Assembly: GCA_021781575.1 (NCBI GenBank)
Contig: JAJXWP010000035.1
Span: forward strand, 1 to 44,806
Direction: 5' to 3'
DNA from: Pseudomonadota bacterium
Lineage (GTDB): Bacteria; Pseudomonadota; Alphaproteobacteria; Rhodospirillales; Magnetospirillaceae
DNA length: 44,806 nucleotides
Position numbers and translations under genes: made by a program. The notes beneath the pieces are model-generated. The model saw only the letters and a program-made list of their open reading frames with translations. It ran no database searches and was not told the origin of the DNA. Shown in pieces: positions 35,082 to 43,548 of the stretch. Positions within the stretch are counted from its first letter, which is position 1; each line of letters opens with the position of its first letter.

Positions 35082-35480
35082 CTACCGGGCATCGAGCGGA
35101 GGCAATTCAATGGAAGGCGACGATCTGCCGCTCCTTCGGGACGAGCAGCCGGCTGCGGCGCTCCAATCCAGCGACCACCCGGGCGCCATCGCGGCGATGC
35201 GATCGGGATCGCCGTCGAGCGCCGCCTGCACCTGCTGGTTGCCGAAGCGGCGCATGAGCAGCACCCAAAACCCGAAAAAGACGGCTGTCGCAACGACCCA
35301 GGAGAGAATGTCACCGATGACATGACTTTCACCGGCGCCGGTAACTTTGACGTTATATTTACTACGCATGTTATGAATGTCAGGCGGCGCAAGAACAGAT
35401 GTATAATATTGACGTCGATCCGCCAGCGGTTTCGCCAATTTTCCGCTAAGATATTTCTCCCCGACAGCGACAGACCGCAT
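35082..35480 (-). CDS. FtsH N-terminal domain-only protein (possible gene fragment)
   Basis: 132 residues. It aligns with the periplasmic region and second membrane helix of FtsH proteases: 'MRSVAVGEKYLSGKLAKPLA' (compare the FtsH strand 'V..GDRISGTLKEPL'), 'NVKVTGAGESHVIGDILSWV' and 'VATAVFFGFWVLLMRRFGNQ'. The homology even continues upstream of the ATG in the same frame ('CSFEQLRKQGK'), up to the cytochrome b561 stop at 35538. The first membrane helix, the AAA ATPase and the zinc protease domains are all missing; after the helix the sequence becomes unrelated. It is either a decayed ftsH copy or a stand-alone modulator that can assemble with FtsH. AGGGA precedes the chosen start. The region is AT-richer than its neighbours. 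Confidence 0.6.
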   Translation of the reverse strand: MRSVAVGEKYLSGKLAKPLADRRQYYTSVLAPPDIHNMRSKYNVKVTGAGESHVIGDILSWVVATAVFFGFWVLLMRRFGNQQVQAALDGDPDRIAAMAPGWSLDWSAAAGCSSRRSGRSSPSIELPPLDAR

Positions 35481-35537
35481 TTTTCCCTGCTTCCGCAGCT
35501 GCTCGAAGGAACAAGGGCCATTCGGCCGGCCAAGAAT

Positions 35538-36092
35538 TCACGAATGCCCGCGCAGCATCAGCCGCAGGGTCGGCAAGCCCCGCCGGTGGTTGTGCAGCGC
35601 CGCCCCCGCATGACCGAGCACCAGGACGAGCAGCGTCGAGGCAGCGACGGCATGAGCGATCTTCAATACGCCGAAGGCGAGCGGCGATGGCCCGACCACG
35701 GAAGGGATGCGGATCACTCCTAGGAACAGCGTCGGAATTCGGTTCAGCGAGGTGGCCGCCACGAAATAGCCGAGCGCCGGAGCGAGCAGGAGCAGCGCGT
35801 AGAGCGCGCCGTGGACCAAGGCCGCCGCGCGCCGCTGCCACGCCGGCAGGGCGGCCGGCCAGGGAGGCCGCCCGCGGCGCAGCCGCAGGAGCAAGCGCGC
35901 CCCGGTAGCCAGCAGCACGATCAGCCCTACCGACTTGTGCGCCTGGTACAGCAGGAACACGAGAAGAAGATGGCCGCGCAACGGAATGCCGGTCATCGTC
36001 CATCCCAATGCCAGGTTGACCGCCACCAGCAGCACCGTCGCCCAATGGAGCCAGCGCTGGCTTCGGCTCCAGGCCTGTTCAGGCGCCGCCAT
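35538..36092 (-). CDS. Cytochrome b561 family protein
   Basis: 184 residues with four membrane helices. Heme-ligand histidines are in 'SQRWLHWATVLLVAVNLALG' (helix 1), 'LYQAHKSVGLIVLLATGARL' (helix 2), 'ALVHGALYALLLLAPALGY' (helix 3) and 'KIAHAVAASTLLVLVLGHAG' (helix 4). This is the small bacterial b561 type (YceJ/CybB), which oxidises ubiquinol and passes electrons in the membrane. Its start overlaps the end of the YceI gene by 14 bases, so the two are cotranscribed, as in many proteobacteria. YceI-like proteins bind isoprenoid lipids, so a role in quinone redox or transport is plausible. Confidence 0.9.
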   Translation of the reverse strand: MAAPEQAWSRSQRWLHWATVLLVAVNLALGWTMTGIPLRGHLLLVFLLYQAHKSVGLIVLLATGARLLLRLRRGRPPWPAALPAWQRRAAALVHGALYALLLLAPALGYFVAATSLNRIPTLFLGVIRIPSVVGPSPLAFGVLKIAHAVAASTLLVLVLGHAGAALHNHRRGLPTLRLMLRGHS

Positions 36093-36717
36093 GACCCGGC
36101 TCCGGCCGTGCGGTCCAGCCTGGATTCGGCGACGCCTCAGCCAGTCGGATATGGGATTTGATGCGGATCGTCACTTCGTTCGAGACAAACGAAGAGTCCG
36201 CCTGCATGCCGAAATCGCGCCGGTCGACCGTGCCGCGCACCACGAAATCAGCCACTTCGGCGTTGAGGCCGGGGTCGAATCGGCGCCCCTCCAGATCGGC
36301 GGTGAAACTCTGCGGCCGGGTCGTGCCGCGAATTGTCAACTCCCCGTCGATCCTGGCATGGGTGGCATCGATCGCGATCACTCGCCGGCTGACAAAGCGC
36401 ATCTCGGGATATTTCACCACGTCGAAATAATCCGTCGACTGCGCCGTCTCTTCGGCCGTCGGCCAGGGCATGCTCAGCGATCGGGTGTCCACCGTCACGT
36501 CCACCTTGCTGGCCTCGGGGTGGTCGAGATCGAGCACCAGGCTGCCATCAAAGCGGGTGAACCGCCCACCGGTTCCGAAGAGGCCCATCAGGCTGACCGA
36601 GAACCCGATTGTCGTCGAGTCGGGCTCGACCCGATAAAGCGACGCCGCCCATGCCGTGCCATACAGCCATAACGCCAAACAGCAGCCGGCCGCGACCCTC
36701 CCGCCTGTCCCGCCCAT
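36079..36717 (-). CDS. YceI-family periplasmic lipid-binding protein
   Basis: 212 residues. Signal peptide (about 1-25, 'GCCLALWLYGTAWAASLYRV', cleavage after AWA), then the YceI lipocalin-like barrel: 'VEPDSTTIGFSVSLMGLFGT', 'RFTRFDGSLVLDLDHPEASK', 'TDYFDVVKYPEMRFVSRRVI', 'IDGELTIRGTTRPQSFTADL', 'VRGTVDRRDFGM'. Family members bind polyisoprenoids such as ubiquinone. ATG 36717 starts the signal peptide; an in-frame start upstream at 36780 is less likely. First gene of a two-gene unit with cytochrome b561. Confidence 0.92.
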   Translation of the reverse strand: MGGTGGRVAAGCCLALWLYGTAWAASLYRVEPDSTTIGFSVSLMGLFGTGGRFTRFDGSLVLDLDHPEASKVDVTVDTRSLSMPWPTAEETAQSTDYFDVVKYPEMRFVSRRVIAIDATHARIDGELTIRGTTRPQSFTADLEGRRFDPGLNAEVADFVVRGTVDRRDFGMQADSSFVSNEVTIRIKSHIRLAEASPNPGWTARPEPGHGGA

Positions 36718-36810
36718 CCTCGATCTCCGGTGGAAAAGGACACCCGGCGCAGATCTGGGGTCTGGCACCGGCGTCGGCAAGAGAGGGGTTCGCGATCACA
36801 CGGGATCGCC

Positions 36811-36909
36811 CCCCTTGTTCGCCATTGCCGTCCCCCGGCTTGACCGGGGGATCAACCCGGCAATCCGTGGACCCCCGGGTCATGCCTGGGGGTGACGAGA
36901 AGAGAAGGC
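36811..36909. repeat. Dispersed palindromic repeat, copy 2 (inverted relative to copy 1)
   Basis: Reverse complement closely matches 7321-7417, including CCCCCGGTCAAGCCGGGGG-type and ATTGCCGGGTTGAT segments and CGTCA/TGACG ends. It lies in the 257-base gap 36718-36974 between the YceI and 17-kDa-antigen genes; nothing else is recognised in that gap. Confidence 0.7.
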
Positions 36910-36974
36910 CTCGGCGGCGGAAATCGAATGACCTCCCGGCTGGTTGTCAACGGATCCGGCCACCAGGCAAGGCT

Positions 36975-37472
36975 TCAGCCGACCACCTTCCAACTGCCGT
37001 CCGGTTGGCGGCAAGCCGTCCCATAGCCTCGCTCGGTCTTGCCGCCGACCTTGATCGTCGACTGATATTCGCGGCAGAACTGGCCGCTCTGGTTGGTGCC
37101 TTGGCGCATGGGAGTGATGCTGCCCTGATTGCCGGTATCCGGGTTGTTCCACTGGATTGTCTGGCCGACCGGCGCCGAATAGGCCTGTTGCTCGGCCTGC
37201 CGCTCATAGGCCTGGTCGGCGCGATCCAGCGACTTGCCCGCCTCGCTCCCCAGCAGGGCGCCCAACAATGTGCCGACGGCGGTCGCCGCCAGACGCCCCG
37301 AACCGCCGCCGATCTGCGAGCCGATCAGGCCGCCGCCGGCGGCGCCAAGCAATGAGCCTCCCGTCTGCTTCGGCCCCATGCCTTCGGCCGTGCAACCGGC
37401 CAGCAGGGCGCCGGCGCAGGCCAATGCCAAGCATTGTTTGCGAACCGGGCTTCCGAAAGTCGAATGAGCCAT
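36975..37472 (-). CDS. 17-kDa surface-antigen-like outer-membrane lipoprotein
   Basis: 165 residues. Lipoprotein signal with lipobox 'ALLAGC' at about residue 27, followed by the glycine-zipper membrane segment ('GSLLGAAGGGLIGSQIGGGS', 'LAATAVGTLLGALLGSEAGK') and the C-terminal domain 'SGQFCREYQSTIKVGGKTER', 'GTACRQPDGSWKVV' typical of the Rickettsia 17-kDa antigen family. It is anchored to the outer membrane; structural or stress-related. AGGAGG lies 11 bases before ATG 37472. The 225 bases to the divergent RND permease probably hold both promoters. Confidence 0.9.
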   Translation of the reverse strand: MAHSTFGSPVRKQCLALACAGALLAGCTAEGMGPKQTGGSLLGAAGGGLIGSQIGGGSGRLAATAVGTLLGALLGSEAGKSLDRADQAYERQAEQQAYSAPVGQTIQWNNPDTGNQGSITPMRQGTNQSGQFCREYQSTIKVGGKTERGYGTACRQPDGSWKVVG

Positions 37473-37697
37473 GGGATGCCGCCTCCTGTCGCCCATTTCC
37501 GTGAAAAACAGCCGGCGCCGGATTTGGCTCCCCGCAGCGCTCGGTTTCGCTCCCGCCTTTCACTGCTCGCGCCGCCGCCTCCCCCTTCGGGCGGGCTCAC
37601 CGATTGCCCCGCTCCGCGGCCGCATGCCCATTTGCCCCCGTCGGCGGAACCGGCAAGTCTACGGGCGCAGCCCGCCTCCGCTTCGCCGGGAAGGTCA

Positions 37698-40600
37698 ATG
37701 ATCGATTTCTTCATCGAGCGCCCGATCTTCGCCTCCTCCATCGCCATCATCATGGTTCTTGCCGGGGTTATCGCCTATTTCGCCCTGCCGGTCGCCCAGT
37801 ATCCCGACGTCACCCCGCCCCAGGCCATCGTCAAGGCCAGCTATGTCGGGGCCGATGCGCAAGCGGTAGCCGACGCCGTGACCACGCCCCTCGAAGAGCA
37901 GATCAACGGCGCCCAAGGCATGATGTACATGTCATCGGTCAGCGCCAATGACGGGACCGCGACGATCACCGTCACCTTCAACATCGGCTACCCCATCGAC
38001 ATTGGGGCGGTCGACGTTCAGAACCGCGCGTCGCAAGCCACCGCCCAGCTCCCCAGCATCGTCAACCAGACCGGCATCACGGTGGAAAGACAGAACCCCA
38101 ATTTCATCATGGCGGTGAACCTTTATTCCCCGGATGGCACCATCGATCCGGTGACCCTTAGCAATTACGCCTATCTGCAGTTGGTGGATCCGCTGAAGCG
38201 TGTCGCCGGCGTCAGCGATGTGATGATCTTCGGCGAACGCCGTTATGCCATCAGGATCTGGCTGGACCCGGACAAACTGGCGGCGTTGGGTATCACCGCC
38301 ACCGACGTCCGGAACGCCGTGGCCGAACAGAATGTCCAGGTGGCGGCAGGCAAGCTCGGCGAAGCACCGGCACCGCGCGGCACGACGTTCGAATACCAGA
38401 TCAACGCCCAGGGACAGTTGGCCGACGCCGCCCAATTCGGCGACATCATCCTCCGCTCGGGGCCCACCAGCGACGCCATCCTACGCCTGCGGGACGTGGC
38501 GCGTACCGATCTGGGCGCGGTCCAATACACGTCCAGCGCCGCGGTCAACGACCATCCGGCGGTCATCATGGCGGTCTTTCAACTGCCGACCACCAATGCC
38601 CTCGAGTTGGACAAGCGGATCCGGGCCAAAATGGCCTCCTTGGCCGGGCGCTTCCCCAAGGGCATGGCCTGGGGGATCAGCTACGACACCAACATGTTCG
38701 TCTCGGCCTCGATGGCCGAGGTGAACAAGACCCTGGGGATCGCCCTTGCCCTGGTCGTCGCCGTGGTCTTCCTGTTCCTGCAGACCTGGCGGTCGACGAT
38801 CATTCCAGCCGTCGCCATCCCGGTTTCGTTGATCGCCACCCTGGCGGTCATGCTGGTGGTGGGATTTTCCCTCAACACCGTCAGCATGCTTGGCATGGTG
38901 CTGGCTATCGGCCTCGTCGTCGACGACGCCATCGTCGTCGTCGAGAACGTGCAGCGCCAGCTGGAATCAGGTCTCGCCCCGATGGCCGCGGCCAAGGCGG
39001 CGATGGCCGAGGTGACCGGCCCGATCATCGCCACGTCGGCGGTGCTTGCCGCCGTCTTCGTACCGATTGCCTTCCTCCCGGGAATCACCGGGCGACTCTA
39101 CAACCAGTTCGCCCTGACCATCGCCATATCGGTGGGGTTTTCCGCTTTCAATTCGCTAAGTCTGAGCCCGGCCCTCTGCGCCGTCCTGCTGCGCCGCCGC
39201 CAACCGCCGCGGTTCTTCCTGTTTCGCGCCTTCAACGCGGTCTTCGAGCGCGCGCGCCTGGGCTATGCGCGCTCGATCCGGCGCCTGATCGCCGCCCGCT
39301 GGCTGGCGCTGATCCTGTTCGCTGCCGGCCTGGCCCTGACATACCGGCTCTACACGACCATTCCGACCACCTTTCTGCCGACCGAAGACCGGGGTTATCT
39401 CTATGTGATCATGCAGCTGCCAAGCGGCGCTTCGTTGCAGCGGACCGAGGCAGTGGTGGCGAAGACGCGAGAGATCCTGCTGGCGACGCCCGGCGTGGCC
39501 GACGTGCTGTCGGTCAGTGGGCTCAACTTCGTCACCCGCTCGACCAGTTCCAGCGCCGCCGCTGAATTCGTCATCCTCAAGCCTTGGGCCGAGCGCGGCA
39601 CGGCCGAAAGCGCCGCCCATATCATCGCCGCCGTCCAGCCGAAACTGGCAAGCCTTCCCGATGCCCTGGTGCTGGCGCTGAATCCGCCGGCCATCCCGGG
39701 AATTGGCACTTTCGGCGGCTTCGATTTCGAGATCGAAGACCTGACCGGTCGCGGCAGTGCCGCCCTCGAACAGGCGACCCAGGCCTTTCTGGCGGCGGCG
39801 CGTCAGCAACCGGAACTCGATCGCCGAACGCTGATCACCAGCTTCAACACGGCCAACCCCCAATACGACTTCAACCTCGACCGGGCGAAGGCCAAGCTCC
39901 TCGGCATCAATCTGAGCGACGTGTTCGATACCATGCAGATCGACCTGGGATCGCTTTATATCAACAATGTGACGCTGTTCGGCCGCACCTTCGAAGTCCT
40001 TGCCCAGGCCGAGAACGGCCAGCGGGCCGACCCGACCAGCTTGTCGCGTCTTTACGTGCGCAATACCGCCGGCCAGATGGTGCCGTTGTCGGCCCTGGGC
40101 ACTCTGTCTCCGACTGCCGGACCCGAAACCGTCCCTCATTACAACCTGTACCAGGCTGCCGAGGTCACCGGCAACGCCGCCCCCGGCTTCAGTTCGAGCC
40201 AGGCGATCGCCGCGGTGCGACGCGCCGCCCGGGCCCTGCCCTCCGACTTCGGTTACGACTGGACCGGCATCACCTATCAGGAACTGCAGGCCGGCTCCGT
40301 GGCCGGCATCGTCTTCGGGCTTGCCGTCATTTTCGTCTTCTTGTTTCTCGCCGCCCAATACGAAAGCTGGTCGATTCCCTTCAGCATCATCCTGGCCGTG
40401 CCGCTGGCGCTGTTCGGCGCCCTGGCGCTGCTGTGGCTCCGCCACATGACCGTCGATATCTACGCCCGCATCGGCTTCGTGCTGTTGATCGGCCTGGCGG
40501 CGAAGAACGCCATCCTGATCGTCGAGTTCGCCAAACGGCGCCGCGAAGCCGGGCTTGACATCGTCGACGCCGCGAGGGAGGCGGCCGGGCTGCGCCTGCG

Positions 40601-40841
40601 GCCGATCCTGATGACCGCCTTCGCCTTCATCCTGGGAGCCACCCCGCTGATGCTGGCCTCAGGTGCCGGCGCCGCCAGCCGCCAGTCCATCGGCACCACC
40701 GTGGTCGGCGGCATGCTGGCGGCGACCTTTCTGAGTCTGGGCTTCGTGCCGATCTTTTATGCCGTTGTCGAACGCCTGCGCGAGACGGCGCTGCACCGGG
40801 GCGATGGCCGGGCGCGGGGCGACACCTTGTCCGACGACTGA
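37698..40841 (+). CDS. RND multidrug efflux permease (HAE1 family)
   Basis: 1047 residues, full length. Starts 'MIDFFIERPIFASSIAIIMV'. Twelve membrane helices with large periplasmic loops after TM1 and TM7. Landmarks: 'VAQYPDVTPPQAIVKASYVG', 'NRASQATAQLPSIV', TM4 proton-relay 'GLVVDDAIVVVENVQR' (paired Asp), 'PLALFGALALLWLR', 'GLAAKNAILIVEFAKRR' (TM10 Lys). It pumps drugs or hydrophobic compounds out using the proton gradient, with the adaptor encoded next and an outer-membrane channel encoded elsewhere. ATG 37698 was chosen over the long upstream open frame. The order permease-then-adaptor is reversed relative to most HAE1 operons. Confidence 0.95.
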   Translation: MIDFFIERPIFASSIAIIMVLAGVIAYFALPVAQYPDVTPPQAIVKASYVGADAQAVADAVTTPLEEQINGAQGMMYMSSVSANDGTATITVTFNIGYPIDIGAVDVQNRASQATAQLPSIVNQTGITVERQNPNFIMAVNLYSPDGTIDPVTLSNYAYLQLVDPLKRVAGVSDVMIFGERRYAIRIWLDPDKLAALGITATDVRNAVAEQNVQVAAGKLGEAPAPRGTTFEYQINAQGQLADAAQFGDIILRSGPTSDAILRLRDVARTDLGAVQYTSSAAVNDHPAVIMAVFQLPTTNALELDKRIRAKMASLAGRFPKGMAWGISYDTNMFVSASMAEVNKTLGIALALVVAVVFLFLQTWRSTIIPAVAIPVSLIATLAVMLVVGFSLNTVSMLGMVLAIGLVVDDAIVVVENVQRQLESGLAPMAAAKAAMAEVTGPIIATSAVLAAVFVPIAFLPGITGRLYNQFALTIAISVGFSAFNSLSLSPALCAVLLRRRQPPRFFLFRAFNAVFERARLGYARSIRRLIAARWLALILFAAGLALTYRLYTTIPTTFLPTEDRGYLYVIMQLPSGASLQRTEAVVAKTREILLATPGVADVLSVSGLNFVTRSTSSSAAAEFVILKPWAERGTAESAAHIIAAVQPKLASLPDALVLALNPPAIPGIGTFGGFDFEIEDLTGRGSAALEQATQAFLAAARQQPELDRRTLITSFNTANPQYDFNLDRAKAKLLGINLSDVFDTMQIDLGSLYINNVTLFGRTFEVLAQAENGQRADPTSLSRLYVRNTAGQMVPLSALGTLSPTAGPETVPHYNLYQAAEVTGNAAPGFSSSQAIAAVRRAARALPSDFGYDWTGITYQELQAGSVAGIVFGLAVIFVFLFLAAQYESWSIPFSIILAVPLALFGALALLWLRHMTVDIYARIGFVLLIGLAAKNAILIVEFAKRRREAGLDIVDAAREAAGLRLRPILMTAFAFILGATPLMLASGAGAASRQSIGTTVVGGMLAATFLSLGFVPIFYAVVERLRETALHRGDGRARGDTLSDD

Positions 40842-40856
40842 CTACGGAACCGCGAC

Positions 40857-42038
40857 GTGTGGCAGCTATCCGGCTGGAGATCTTGGGCGCCAGGCGCCGC
40901 GTTCACCGCGGGACTCGTCTTCGGCAGCGGGGCCGCCCTGCTTGCCCTGAGCGGCGGCGGCAATGCCTCCGACCCGCCGCCGCCCCCGGCCGGCCACGCG
41001 GTGGAAGTACCCGTCGCCGTCGTGGTCAAGCGGACGGTACCGATCTTTCGCGACTATGTGGGAACGACCGAGGCCATCCGCAGCATCGCGCTGCAAGCGC
41101 AGGTCACCGGCTACCTGGTCAAGCAGGCGGCGGCCGACGGCGCCGATGTGGCGGAGGGCGCCCTGCTCTACCGGATCGATCCGCGCAGTTACCAGGCGGC
41201 CCTCGATCAGGCCGAGGCCCAGACGCAACGAGACGATGCGGCGTTGCGCTATGCCGCCGCCAACCATCGCCGCAACGAAGCGATGCGGAAAGCCGGCAGC
41301 GTGTCGCTCGACACCCTGCAGCAATCGGCCAGTAGCGAATATCAGGCTTCAGCCGCCGTGGCGGCGGACCGCGCCGCCATCGAAACGGCCCAACTCAATC
41401 TGGCCTACACCGAACTCCGAGCGCCGTTCGCCGGCCGGCTCGGCATCAGCCGGGTCTACGAAGGCAGTCTGATCACAACGGCGGGCACCCAGATCAATAC
41501 ACTGGTAAAGCTCGACCCGATTTACGCCACCTTCAATCCCCCCGCCACGGACCTGCCGGAGATCCTGGCGCGCCAAGCCCAGGCCGCCATACCCGCCGAG
41601 GTCACGGCGGGCGGAGCGGCAGGGACGCCCTACCGCGGCGCGCTGACCGTCCTCGACAACAGCGTCGACCGAGGCACCGGCACGATTACCGCTCGGGCGA
41701 CCATCCCCAACCCGGCCCGCCGCTTGCTGCCCGGGCAATTCGTCCACGTCCGCTTGCACCTCGCCGACCGGCCCGATACACTATTGGTGCCTCAGGTGGC
41801 GGTCGGCACGAGCCTGCTGGGAAAATACCTCTTCGTCGTCGGCCCCGACGACAAGATCGAGCAACGCCAGGTTACTCTCGGCGCTGTCTATGGACCGCTG
41901 GTCGCCATCGGCAAAGGCGTGACCGAGGGTGAGCGTGTCGTTGTCGGCAATCTCCTCAAGATCGGGCCCGGAACGCCGGTGAAGCCGATCCCGCCACCCC
42001 CCTCGCCGCCGGCGATGAACAGCCGCGACGTCCGATGA
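40857..42038 (+). CDS. RND efflux periplasmic adaptor (membrane fusion protein)
   Basis: 393 residues. N-terminal membrane anchor ('GAAFTAGLVFGSGAALLALS') without a lipobox Cys, then lipoyl/beta-barrel segments and a helical hairpin: 'VTGYLVKQAAADGADVAEGA', 'LYRIDPRSYQAALDQAEAQ', 'LDTLQQSASSEYQASAAVAA', 'LAYTELRAPFAGRLGISRVY', 'GTITARATIPNPARRLLPGQ', 'PQVAVGTSLLGKYLFVVGP'. It bridges the permease to an outer-membrane channel. The GTG start is 15 bases after the permease stop, so they are cotranscribed. No outer-membrane TolC-like gene follows. Confidence 0.94.
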   Translation: MWQLSGWRSWAPGAAFTAGLVFGSGAALLALSGGGNASDPPPPPAGHAVEVPVAVVVKRTVPIFRDYVGTTEAIRSIALQAQVTGYLVKQAAADGADVAEGALLYRIDPRSYQAALDQAEAQTQRDDAALRYAAANHRRNEAMRKAGSVSLDTLQQSASSEYQASAAVAADRAAIETAQLNLAYTELRAPFAGRLGISRVYEGSLITTAGTQINTLVKLDPIYATFNPPATDLPEILARQAQAAIPAEVTAGGAAGTPYRGALTVLDNSVDRGTGTITARATIPNPARRLLPGQFVHVRLHLADRPDTLLVPQVAVGTSLLGKYLFVVGPDDKIEQRQVTLGAVYGPLVAIGKGVTEGERVVVGNLLKIGPGTPVKPIPPPPSPPAMNSRDVR

Positions 42039-42076
42039 GCGGCGCACGGCTTTGACCCTATGCGTGGGGACGCAAG

Positions 42077-42433
42077 ATGAAGAATTGGCCGAAATCCGAT
42101 AGGCGCGGCGCCACTGGGTGGCCGATCCGCGCATCGATCGCTTGGCTCGGCCTCGGCCTGATGCTGTGGCCGACCCTGGCCATGGCGCAAGCCGGCAGCG
42201 GAGAGCCGAGACCCACCAACAGGCAACTGGAGGACGCTTACGCCGCCTGCGGTGGCCCGCCGATCCAGAACAACCTTTGGGTGCAGCCGACTCCTGGGCG
42301 AATCAGGTGCCTCGAACGGCATCTGGGGCTGAAGGCGGGAGAGATGAATCCGGGCGAACAGCGGGCCGCCGCACCACCGCAGGGGGAACCGTCCGGCGAC
42401 GGAATGCCTGGCACGCCCGGCGGAAACCGCTGA
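42077..42433 (+). CDS. Small secreted protein of unknown function
   Basis: 118 residues. Signal peptide 'ASIAWLGLGLMLWPTLAMAQ', then a polar mature part with two Cys ('AYAACGGPPIQNN', 'GRIRCLERHLGL') and a Pro/Gly-rich tail. It follows the RND adaptor by 38 bases on the same strand and may be in the operon. No family is recognised. Confidence 0.6.
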   Translation: MKNWPKSDRRGATGWPIRASIAWLGLGLMLWPTLAMAQAGSGEPRPTNRQLEDAYAACGGPPIQNNLWVQPTPGRIRCLERHLGLKAGEMNPGEQRAAAPPQGEPSGDGMPGTPGGNR

Positions 42434-42499
42434 CTCCGGCGCAGCCCTTCGACAGTTTTGCTTGGTCCACGGCCGCCGACCAACGTAAAGTCGGCGGCC

Positions 42500-43018
42500 A
42501 TGAGCGATGAGACCTCCGACGTCCGCCTGGGCGTCATCCTCCATCCGCAGCGGGAACCGCGCGAACGGCTGTTGGCCGGTTTCGCCGCGGCCCTGCGCGA
42601 GCGTGGCACCGATGTCGGCGGCCTGGTGCAGAGGACAAGCCACGATGCCGACGGCGACCTCCGAATGGAACTGACAGACCTGCGGACCGGCCGGATCTAC
42701 GTCATATCGGAGAAGTTGGGTCCTGGTTCCTCGGCCTGCTGCCTGAGCGCCCCCGCCCTGATCGAGGCGAGCCAGGTCTTGCGCCGCGAGATCGAGGCCC
42801 CGCCGGCACTCTTGGTGGTCAGCAAGTTCGCCGGTCTGGAAGCCGAGGGCCGGGGTCTGGCCCCCGACATGTTCGAGGCGGTGAGCCGCGGCATTCCCGT
42901 GCTGACCACTCTGGCCTCGCACCATAAGCCGCGATGGGACACCCTTGCCGGAGGCGTGGGAACCATGCTGCCGGCCGAGGAAGAAGCGCTGTGGCGATGG
43001 TGGGAGGGGACAAAGTGA
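42500..43018 (+). CDS. DUF2478 family protein
   Basis: 172 residues, cytoplasmic. N-terminal 'VRLGVILHPQREPRERLLAG', 'DLRTGRIYVISEKLGPGSSA', 'VVSKFAGLEAEGRGL', and 'GIPVLTTLASHHKPRWDTLA' match DUF2478 proteins, which have an NTPase-like fold, lack a clear P-loop, and are frequently encoded beside molybdenum-related genes. Here the stop overlaps the start of mobB (GTGA), supporting a link to molybdenum cofactor. The exact reaction is unknown. ATG 42500 is the first start of the conserved region. Confidence 0.85.
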   Translation: MSDETSDVRLGVILHPQREPRERLLAGFAAALRERGTDVGGLVQRTSHDADGDLRMELTDLRTGRIYVISEKLGPGSSACCLSAPALIEASQVLRREIEAPPALLVVSKFAGLEAEGRGLAPDMFEAVSRGIPVLTTLASHHKPRWDTLAGGVGTMLPAEEEALWRWWEGTK

Positions 43019-43548
43019 AGATCTTCGGCTTGGCCGGATGGAGCGGCTCCGGCAAGACCACCCTGATGGAAAAACTGGTCGGCGAACTGACGCAGCGCGG
43101 GTTCAAGGTTTCTACCGTCAAGCATACCCACCATGACGTCGATGTGGACCGCCCCGGCAAGGACTCGTACCGGCACCGCGAGGCCGGTGCCGTCGAGGTG
43201 CTGGTCACCTCGTCGCGCCGCTGGGCGCTCATGCACGAACTGCGCGGCGACGAGGAACCGTCCGTCGAGGAACTGAGCAGCCACATGACGGCCGTCGACC
43301 TTCTGCTGATCGAAGGATTCAAGGCGCATCGGCATGCCAAGCTGGAGGTCCACCGGCCATCCCTCGGCAAGCCCATGTTGTGGCCGGAAGATCCGCAGGT
43401 GCTCGCGGTTGCCAGCGACGAGCCCCTTCCCGGCGTGACACTGCCGACCCTCCCCTTGGCCGACGCCACCGCCGTCGCCGACTTTATTCTTGCCGCGACG
43501 GGGCTGGCCCAGCCTCCTCGTCATTCAGCAACGCCCGCAGCTTCCTGA
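43015..43548 (+). CDS. mobB: Molybdopterin-guanine dinucleotide biosynthesis adaptor MobB
   Basis: 177 residues, P-loop GTPase-like: Walker A 'KIFGLAGWSGSGKTTLMEKL', 'FKVSTVKHTHHDVDVDRPGK', 'DSYRHREAGAVEVLVTSSRR', and Walker-B-like 'AVDLLLIEGFKAHRHAKLEV'. It assists MobA in converting Mo-molybdopterin to the MGD form used by DMSO-reductase-type enzymes such as nitrate reductase and formate dehydrogenase. GTG 43015 was chosen because GGGAGGGG lies five bases upstream and the start overlaps the DUF2478 stop. The 3' end overlaps the convergent EAL gene by 65 bases. Confidence 0.95.
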   Translation: MKIFGLAGWSGSGKTTLMEKLVGELTQRGFKVSTVKHTHHDVDVDRPGKDSYRHREAGAVEVLVTSSRRWALMHELRGDEEPSVEELSSHMTAVDLLLIEGFKAHRHAKLEVHRPSLGKPMLWPEDPQVLAVASDEPLPGVTLPTLPLADATAVADFILAATGLAQPPRHSATPAAS

